Positions 1 to 3,799 of a stretch of 6,378 bases of DNA are shown piece after piece. Source of the stretch: Acetatifactor sp. (GTDB taxonomy: Bacteria > Bacillota > Clostridia > Lachnospirales > Lachnospiraceae); assembly GCA_024699575.1 (NCBI GenBank), contig JAILPF010000477.1:1-6378 (forward strand). The letters run 5' to 3'. Numbering within the stretch: the first letter of the stretch is position 1; each line of letters opens with the position of its first letter. The translations under genes and the position numbers were made by a program. Below the pieces are notes generated by a model, which saw only the letters and a list, made by a program, of their open reading frames with translations, did not search any database and was not told where the DNA came from.

Positions 1-2
1 TG

Positions 3-299
3 CTGGAAATGCCATATCGTCCACCTCTTAAGGACAGTGGCGAGGCGGGGGAAAAGGCATACACCTATCGTCTCGGTGGACCGACCTGCCTTGCAGGGGA
101 TATCATCGGCGACTATTCTTTTGAACAGGAGCTCAGAGAAGGCGACAGACTGGTTTTTGAAGATATGGCGATTTATTCCATGGTAAAAAACAATACCTTT
201 AATGGAATGCCGCTTCCTGCAATTGCCATCCGGGACGCAAGCGGTGACTGCAGAATCTGGAAGGAATTCGGATACGAAGATTTTAAATGCAGACTGTGA
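3..299 (+). CDS. nspC: Carboxynorspermidine/carboxyspermidine decarboxylase, C-terminal part (5' truncated by window edge)
   Basis: This is the last 98 codons of a gene that begins before the window; the frame is open from base 3 and stops at TGA 297-299. The family is a PLP-dependent, alanine-racemase-fold decarboxylase that converts carboxynorspermidine or carboxyspermidine to norspermidine or spermidine in the cytoplasm. The visible part carries GPTCLAGD, matching the GxxCxxxD signature that supplies active-site Cys and Asp in this fold. It also has the downstream YSMVKNNTFNGMPLPAI segment typical of NspC, which contains the Tyr of the PLP site. Full-length members are roughly 370-380 residues, so about three quarters lies outside the window. 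The usual partner is carboxynorspermidine dehydrogenase, probably upstream but not visible. No convincing terminator follows, so read-through into the TspO gene 57 bases downstream is possible. The sub-assignment within the fold rests on remembered similarity. Confidence 0.87.
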   Translation: MEMPYRPPLKDSGEAGEKAYTYRLGGPTCLAGDIIGDYSFEQELREGDRLVFEDMAIYSMVKNNTFNGMPLPAIAIRDASGDCRIWKEFGYEDFKCRL

Positions 300-346
300 T
301 GTTTATCAGTTTTTCGCATATCCTTGAAATAAGAGATTTTTATTTT

Positions 347-352
347 GAGGTG
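347..352 (+). promoter_or_regulatory. Ribosome binding site that sets a TTG start for the TspO-family gene
   Basis: GAGGTG lies 4 bases before TTG 357 (6 bases counted from GAGG), good spacing for a Shine-Dalgarno element. An in-frame TTG at 345 lies 12 bases upstream but has only weak purines before it and would place this GAGGTG inside the coding sequence. No ATG is available near the N-terminus before residue 30. Confidence 0.65.
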
Positions 353-356
353 CGAC

Positions 357-821
357 TTGCGAGAAAAACAAAACAATATTTTATGGTACATTGCATTGCC
401 ACTTCTGGTGGGCATTATTTCAGGTCTGTGGGGAAGAAACGGTATGCGGGAGTTTGAAAATATGAATCAACCTCCATTGTCTCCACCGGGCTGGGTATTC
501 CCGATTGTCTGGATAATTTTGTACATACTTATGGGGGTTGCAAGCTATCTGGTAGCACAATCGGGAGAAAAAGGCAGAGGAGAAGCTATATTTTTTTATC
601 TGCTACAGCTCGTTGTTAATTTCTTTTGGACTCCCATTTTCTTTGTGGCAGGCTGGTACTTGTTTGCATTTTTCTGGCTGATTCTTTTATGGGTATTGAT
701 TTATGCCTGCATCCAAAGGTTTTACCCGATTGACAAAAGAGCTTCGTATCTGATGCTTCCGTATCTTGCGTGGGTAACCTTTGCGGGATACTTAAACTTT
801 AGTGTTTTTCTGCTGAATTAA
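357..821 (+). CDS. tspO: TspO/MBR family tryptophan-rich sensory membrane protein
   Basis: This is a 154-residue integral membrane protein, the normal size for bacterial TspO (translocator protein/peripheral benzodiazepine receptor family), which binds porphyrins and related ligands in the membrane. Five hydrophobic helices are visible at about residues 9-25, 46-68, 77-99, 101-120 and 131-152. Family hallmarks are present: PPLSPPGWVFPIVW (39-52) entering helix 2, NFFWTPIFF (88-96) in helix 3, and LPYLAWVTFAGYLN (134-147) in helix 5. The start is taken as TTG 357 because GAGGTG sits at 347-352; a TTG at 345 would add four residues. The gene follows nspC after 57 bases, and no clear promoter of its own was found, so co-transcription with nspC is possible. 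A regulator gene follows 78 bases downstream. The function in an anaerobe is not predictable from sequence; porphyrin handling or stress signalling are the family's known themes. Confidence 0.9.
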   Translation: MREKQNNILWYIALPLLVGIISGLWGRNGMREFENMNQPPLSPPGWVFPIVWIILYILMGVASYLVAQSGEKGRGEAIFFYLLQLVVNFFWTPIFFVAGWYLFAFFWLILLWVLIYACIQRFYPIDKRASYLMLPYLAWVTFAGYLNFSVFLLN

Positions 822-840
822 GCATGTTAAAATCCGTTGC

Positions 841-870
841 TTGAGGCAACCGCCTTTGTTACCTTACAAT
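841..870 (+). promoter_or_regulatory. Candidate promoter for the XRE regulator, with an internal inverted repeat
   Basis: A -35-like TTGAGG (841-846) is separated by 18 bases from TACAAT (865-870), 30 bases before the ATG at 900. Between the hexamers, GGCAAC (845-850) and GTTACC (858-863) form an imperfect inverted repeat (5 of 6 positions) with a 7-base centre. This would be a natural operator position for an autoregulating Cro/CI-type protein. A 5-bp hairpin, GTTGC/GCAAC (836-850), overlaps it. The promoter match is moderate, and the operator is an inference. Confidence 0.45.
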
Positions 871-899
871 CGTGGTATCAAAAGCAGGAGGAAAGAACG

Positions 900-1316
900 A
901 TGTTAAATGAAAATATAAGAGAATACAGAAAGCAAAAAGGTTTCTCCCAGGAACAGCTGGCAGTGCGCCTGAATGTGGTGCGTCAGACTGTTTCAAAATG
1001 GGAGAAGGGACTGTCGGTGCCGGATGCAGAACTTTTGGCAGAGATGGCAGAGGTTCTGAACGTAAAAGTGAGTGACCTGCTTGGGCAGGTCAGTGTGACT
1101 GAGGAAGAAGATGACTCCCGGCAAACTATTGCAGAGGAATTGGCAAAATTAAACGAACTTTTAGCACTTCATAGTAGCCAAAGCAAGCAGTTTCGCAAGA
1201 AAGTTGGAGAGTGGGTGCTGATTGCGTTGCTGATTGCTTTGGTGTGTGCAGTTTTTCCCAAATGGACTGCGATTTTCCATGAATTTGGGCAGAATTTATA
1301 TCATATGACACATTAA
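900..1316 (+). CDS. XRE (Cro/CI) family transcriptional regulator with C-terminal membrane segment
   Basis: This is a 138-residue protein starting at ATG 900, chosen because AGGAGG (886-891) lies 8 bases upstream. The frame is open further back to 837, but that extension has no ribosome binding site and covers the likely promoter. Residues 2-60 are a classic HTH_XRE domain, with REYRKQKGFSQEQLAVRL followed by the recognition helix around VVRQTVSKWEKG and then SVPDAELLAEMAEVLNVKVSDLL. An acidic linker (67-72) and a charged helical stretch (75-101) lead to one hydrophobic helix (about 105-120) and a short aromatic tail. This layout, a DNA-binding head tethered to a single membrane helix, is common among Firmicutes regulators of unknown signal. 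It may regulate its own promoter or the TspO gene next door; neither is shown. A hairpin terminator follows directly. Confidence 0.88.
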   Translation: MLNENIREYRKQKGFSQEQLAVRLNVVRQTVSKWEKGLSVPDAELLAEMAEVLNVKVSDLLGQVSVTEEEDDSRQTIAEELAKLNELLALHSSQSKQFRKKVGEWVLIALLIALVCAVFPKWTAIFHEFGQNLYHMTH

Positions 1317-1360
1317 AATAAAACCACTTCGATATCCTAATGGAATGCGGAGTGGTTTTT
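1315..1360. terminator. Bidirectional rho-independent terminator between convergent genes
   Basis: AAACCACTTCG (1321-1331) pairs with CGGAGTGGTTT (1348-1358), giving 11 pairs with one G-T wobble, and a small inner stem is possible. A T-run follows at 1356-1360 on the + strand, and an A-rich tract (1315-1323) provides the equivalent T-run for - strand transcripts. It sits between the XRE gene and the convergent flavin reductase-rubredoxin gene and can serve both. Confidence 0.85.
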
Positions 1361-1384
1361 CTCTGCTGAAAAGGTAAACTGTTA

Positions 1385-2005
1385 TTAGCTTTCGTAGATA
1401 GGTTCAAAATCATCGGGACCGTGTCCACACAGAGGGCAGGAGAAATCCGTGGGAAGCTCGGCACCTTCATAGATGTATCCGCAGATGGTGCACTTCCATC
1501 CGACGATTTTTTTCTCGGGAGTCTTAGCAGGAGCCTTGGGCTTTACATGATCCTGATAATCTGCATAGGTGAGGGGAGCATTATCGCTTAGAACCTTGGC
1601 GTCAATCACCTCTCCGATAAAGAGAGTATGTGTCCCCAAATCTTGGCTGCTTACCACTTTACAGCTGATGACTGCACAAGCCTGCCAGCCCAGATAGGGA
1701 ATACCATTTGCATCGAGAGGGCATTGCATCGCTGCGAATTTGTCCACATCTCTGCCGGACTGGAAGCCGAAATGCTTGATGGTTTCAAAGGTACAGGTCT
1801 GGTCTAACAATGTGGCAGTAAACATTCCGCTTTCTTTGATGAGGTCACAGGTGAAATTACCATTGTTTACAGCAACAGCGACTCTTGTAGGGTCTGATGC
1901 AACCTGAATACAGGTGTTGGTGATACAGCCGTTAGCCCGTTCACAGGACTTGGTGGCCAACATGAAAACGCCATAAGTGAGTTTGTAAAATGCTTTTTGA
2001 TCCAT
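1385..2005 (-). CDS. Flavin reductase-like protein fused to a short rubredoxin domain (Hrb/flavoredoxin type)
   Basis: This is a 206-residue two-domain redox protein. Residues 5-150 match the FMN-binding flavin reductase-like fold (FKLTYGV-type start, ITNTCIQVASDP, then FTATLLDQ and the GEVIDA strand). A Lys/Pro/Ala-rich linker (about 154-167) leads to a rubredoxin at 168-205 with iron ligands Cys172, Cys175, Cys190 and Cys193. Only 14 residues separate the two Cys pairs, so this is the shortened rubrerythrin-style rubredoxin. The same architecture occurs in the high-molecular-weight rubredoxin (Hrb) of Moorella, which passes electrons from an NAD(P)H source to a flavodiiron NO/O2 reductase. 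A role in oxidative or nitrosative stress defence in the cytoplasm is therefore likely by analogy, but no flavodiiron gene is in the window. The start is ATG at 2003-2005 with AAAGGAGG at 2011-2018. The gene is monocistronic, with its own promoter and a shared terminator. Confidence 0.88.
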   Translation of the reverse strand: MDQKAFYKLTYGVFMLATKSCERANGCITNTCIQVASDPTRVAVAVNNGNFTCDLIKESGMFTATLLDQTCTFETIKHFGFQSGRDVDKFAAMQCPLDANGIPYLGWQACAVISCKVVSSQDLGTHTLFIGEVIDAKVLSDNAPLTYADYQDHVKPKAPAKTPEKKIVGWKCTICGYIYEGAELPTDFSCPLCGHGPDDFEPIYES

Positions 2006-2046
2006 AGTACCCTCCTTTGAATTTTTTTAATAATTTTTGTTGATTT

Positions 2047-2076
2047 AGTATACCATAAAAACAAGAGCAAAGTAAA
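2047..2076 (-). promoter_or_regulatory. Promoter of the flavin reductase-rubredoxin gene
   Basis: On the - strand, TATACT (2047-2052) is preceded by TGG, giving an extended -10 element (TGnTATACT). A -35-like TTTACT (2071-2076, 18-base spacer) or TTACTT (2070-2075, 17-base spacer) lies upstream. The start codon is about 40 bases downstream. The -35 region is overlapped by the palindrome at 2072-2083, implying control at this promoter. Confidence 0.65.
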
Positions 2077-2084
2077 CGTTTACA
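2071..2084. promoter_or_regulatory. Perfect palindrome resembling a cre / LacI-family operator
   Basis: GTAAACGTTTAC (2072-2083) is a perfect 12-bp palindrome with the central CG typical of LacI/GalR-family operators. With one flanking base each side it matches the CcpA cre consensus TGWNANCGNTNWCA at all but the first position. It overlaps the -35 of the - strand promoter, where bound protein would repress. It is also 25 bases upstream of the -35 of the + strand cassette promoter. The regulator could be CcpA or a local LacI-family protein; neither is encoded here. Confidence 0.55.
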
Positions 2085-2108
2085 CCGATGATAGGCCCCG
2101 ATTTATTG

Positions 2109-2137
2109 TTGAAAGTGTTTCTGACATAGAATATAAT
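2109..2137 (+). promoter_or_regulatory. Strong sigma-A-type promoter of the DUF3990 cassette
   Basis: TTGAAA (2109-2114), a 17-base spacer and TATAAT (2132-2137) make a near-consensus vegetative promoter with one mismatch. Transcription would begin around 2144, giving an untranslated leader of roughly 44 bases before ATG 2188. It is the best-matching promoter in the window and makes the three-gene cassette an independent transcription unit. Confidence 0.8.
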
Positions 2138-2187
2138 ATTAACGAGGATAATCGTAAAGATATATGGGGATAGAAAGGGTGGATATC

Positions 2188-2667
2188 ATGATTGTATATC
2201 ATGGAAGTAATGTGGAAGTTAGACAACCGCAGTTGCTGAAGATACAGCGTGAACTGGACTTTGGAAAAGGCTTTTACACTACTAGTGATTTAGAACAGGC
2301 TAAATCGTGGGCGCAGCGTTCCGCTCGAATTCGTGGAACAGAGAAAGCGTATGTGTCTTGTTATGAAATAGATGAAGGGAAACTTAAGAAACTGAACATA
2401 CTTAAATTTGAAAAGGCTGATTTGCCCTGGCTTGAGTATGTGTCTGCGAATAGAAAAGGGATTTCAATGCAGGATGATTATGACATGGTGGTAGGACCGG
2501 TTGCGGATGACCAAACGTTTCCAACAATTTTGCTGTTTTTGGATGGATATTTGGACGCTGAAAGCACGATTAAGCGCTTGCTGCCACAAAAGCTGAAAGA
2601 TCAATTTGTTTTTAAGACTGAGAGGGCAATTGAACTTTTAAAGTGCGTGGAGGTTAAGACGGTATGA
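2188..2667 (+). CDS. DUF3990 family protein, probable ADP-ribosyltransferase-like fold
   Basis: This is a 159-residue soluble protein with no signal peptide or membrane segment. It shows the DUF3990 pattern: MIVYHGSN at the N-terminus, LDFGKGFYTT (23-32), an EQAKSWA helix (36-42), DYDMVVGPVADD (97-108) and QFVFKTERAIELLK (139-152) near the end. From general knowledge, DUF3990 is grouped with ADP-ribosyltransferase-like domains. His5 of YHGS, Tyr30 of GKGFY and Gln139 are plausible counterparts of an H-Y-[QE] NAD site (inference). The start is ATG 2188 because AAAGGGTGG (2174-2182) lies 5 bases upstream; an in-frame ATG at 2164 has a poorer site, and homologues as I remember them begin near MI(V/L)YHGS. 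It is the first gene of a three-gene unit and overlaps the next gene by ATGA, so translation is coupled. The likely role is the enzymatic or toxic component of a small module; this is unproven. Confidence 0.83.
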   Translation: MIVYHGSNVEVRQPQLLKIQRELDFGKGFYTTSDLEQAKSWAQRSARIRGTEKAYVSCYEIDEGKLKKLNILKFEKADLPWLEYVSANRKGISMQDDYDMVVGPVADDQTFPTILLFLDGYLDAESTIKRLLPQKLKDQFVFKTERAIELLKCVEVKTV

Positions 2668-2909
2668 CCAAGAATGTGTATTTTGCAGTTGATTATTATG
2701 ACAGGCAAGTGATTCAATGTATTATTGATAAATATGGGATGAAGCCGATGGATGCGGTCAGGAGTTTTTTGTCGTCAAAGACCCATGAGATGTTGGAAAA
2801 CGCAGAATATGGTTTACTAAGCTTCCCTGAGCGGGCAGTGTTTGATATGTGGGAAGCAGAGCAGGTTACCGGAGACCCAAGAAATTCTGCGTACATTAGA
2901 GGTGAGTGA
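2664..2909 (+). CDS. Small hypothetical protein of the DUF3990/DUF3791 cassette
   Basis: This is an 81-residue soluble protein that I do not assign to a named family. It is mostly helical in appearance: YYDRQVIQCIIDKYGMKPMDAVRSFLSSKTHEML (11-44) suggests one or two amphipathic helices. The C-terminus FDMWEAEQVTGDPRNSAYIRG (60-80) looks strongly family-like. I recall similar proteins beside DUF3990 and DUF3791 genes in gut Firmicutes, but cannot confirm this here. The start overlaps the DUF3990 stop by four bases (ATGA), with GGAGGT at 2649-2654 nine bases upstream, and the stop lies one base before the next ATG. Size, soluble character and tight coupling to a putative enzyme would suit an antitoxin or adaptor. 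Domains of the ribbon-helix-helix or helix-turn-helix kind are not evident by eye. Confidence 0.78.
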   Translation: MTKNVYFAVDYYDRQVIQCIIDKYGMKPMDAVRSFLSSKTHEMLENAEYGLLSFPERAVFDMWEAEQVTGDPRNSAYIRGE

Positions 2910-2910
2910 T

Positions 2911-3120
2911 ATGACGGAGGAATTGAAATTCTTTATTCTTTTAATCGAGAATTATGCGTATGAAAAAAATCGTCCAACGGGGGATGTACTTCGTGAGTGG
3001 GATGAGAAAGGTATTACGCAGGAAATATATGATGGATACTGGCAGTATCATCAGGAAGCAATTCAAAATGCGTATACAGACATCGATAGCCTGATGGCTA
3101 CCGGAAAGCATGCATGGTGA
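2911..3120 (+). CDS. DUF3791-like small protein
   Basis: This is a 69-residue soluble, acidic protein resembling the DUF3791 family: an N-terminal LKFFILLIENYAYEKNRPTGDVLREWDEKGITQEIYDGY (5-43) followed by a helix and an AYTDIDSLM segment (54-62) close to the family's typical D-I-D ending. The start is ATG 2911 because GAGGTG (2899-2904) sits six bases upstream and the previous gene stops at 2909; the frame is open further back to 2842 but inside the preceding gene. DUF3791 proteins are commonly found next to DUF3990 genes (from memory), and the function is unknown. An antitoxin or partner role is inferred from size, gene order and coupling. A strong terminator closes the unit. Confidence 0.8.
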   Translation: MTEELKFFILLIENYAYEKNRPTGDVLREWDEKGITQEIYDGYWQYHQEAIQNAYTDIDSLMATGKHAW

Positions 3121-3142
3121 TGTAAAAAGACTGGGGAAAAGA

Positions 3143-3195
3143 GGCTGTAAAAATATTCCGATGCTACGGAGTGTTTTTACAGCCTTGTATTTTCT
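3143..3195. terminator. Strong rho-independent terminator closing the DUF3990 cassette
   Basis: GGCTGTAAAAA (3143-3153) pairs perfectly with TTTTTACAGCC (3174-3184). An inner TATTCCG/CGGAGTG stem (3154-3160 with 3167-3173, two G-T wobbles) and a 6-base loop make about 18 pairs in all. It is followed by a T-rich tail (TTGTATTTTCTCT). On the opposite strand the tail reads TCTTTTCC, so it may also stop the convergent thrS operon ending at 3233. Confidence 0.9.
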
Positions 3196-3232
3196 CTCTT
3201 GCTCAAGAAAAGGACAAATGCGATAAGGCTTT

Positions 3233-3799
3233 CTAGAATTCCGCCACCTTTAGGCAGAAATAGGTTCCGGGTTTGATGGCATCATCGTCATAGTAGAAGA
3301 GTCCGATTTTGTCAAAGCGAAGCTTACGGTGGAAGTCGTAAGAAACCAACGTATCGTAGGCCTTCTGATATTGCTCGAAGGAAGCACCGCCCAGAGCCAC
3401 AGTCATGTGAAAGACATAATCATTGTCATGCTCGGCGGGGCAGGAACCAAAGCGTTCTTCCAGACGTCGGAACAATTCTTTCTGCAGGTGGTCCAGTGTT
3501 TCTGAACGAATGGCACGGATGCTCATGCAGCCCGAAGGAGTGCCGCCCAAGACATTGGACGGGAGTACTTCCAATATGTCAAATTCCACCTCAACGGGAG
3601 CAAATCCTTTTGCAAACTCATCAAAGAAACTTTCTATTTCTTCCAGACCGGGGATGGAGAAAGGCTGCTTGAGTGAGACATGCTGTGGCAGTCTTGCCAT
3701 TTCGAAGCCCACATTACCGGCTTTGTGTGCTTCAAGCATGATTCTCCTACCATAGTTTTCTGCGTTTACATCTGCAATGAGTACGATTGTTGCTTTCAT
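3233..3799 (-). CDS. 2H phosphoesterase superfamily protein (2'-5' RNA ligase-like)
   Basis: This is a 188-residue cytoplasmic protein with the two H-x-[ST] motifs that define the 2H phosphoesterases: His40-Val-Ser42 in LPQHVSLKQPF and His131-Met-Thr133 in YVFHMTVAL, about 90 residues apart as expected for two symmetrical lobes. The family includes LigT/ThpR 2',3'-cyclic phosphodiesterases and RNA 2'-5' ligases acting on tRNA ends or cyclic nucleotides; which substrate applies here cannot be read from sequence. The ATG (3797-3799) overlaps the thrS stop in an ATGA arrangement, with GGAGGGG at 3807-3813 inside the thrS end. The two proteins should therefore be made together from the T-box-controlled transcript. 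It is the last gene of the operon; the terminator at 3143-3184 lies beyond. Confidence 0.85.
   Translation of the reverse strand: MKATIVLIADVNAENYGRRIMLEAHKAGNVGFEMARLPQHVSLKQPFSIPGLEEIESFFDEFAKGFAPVEVEFDILEVLPSNVLGGTPSGCMSIRAIRSETLDHLQKELFRRLEERFGSCPAEHDNDYVFHMTVALGGASFEQYQKAYDTLVSYDFHRKLRFDKIGLFYYDDDAIKPGTYFCLKVAEF

Noticed and set aside
300..356. Possible terminator or promoter between nspC and tspO
   Set aside because: There is a T-rich stretch but no stable hairpin, and no -35/-10 pair with acceptable spacing was found.
837..899. 21-codon N-terminal extension of the XRE regulator
   Set aside because: It covers the likely promoter, lacks a ribosome binding site, and the HTH family normally begins near the ATG at 900.
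1073..1092. Perfect 8-bp hairpin TGACCTGC-TTGG-GCAGGTCA inside the XRE gene
   Set aside because: It encodes normal residues of the HTH domain end (SDLLGQ), has no T-run, and is probably chance; noted only because it is perfect.
1126..1470. Open frame of 114 codons on the - strand across the terminator at 1320-1360
   Set aside because: It runs through the hairpin terminator and overlaps two supported genes; no domain or start signal.
3423..3755. Open frame of 110 codons on the + strand inside the 2H phosphoesterase gene
   Set aside because: It is antisense to a gene with both catalytic H-x-[ST] motifs; its composition is rich in Ser/Arg/Pro as expected for a shadow frame.
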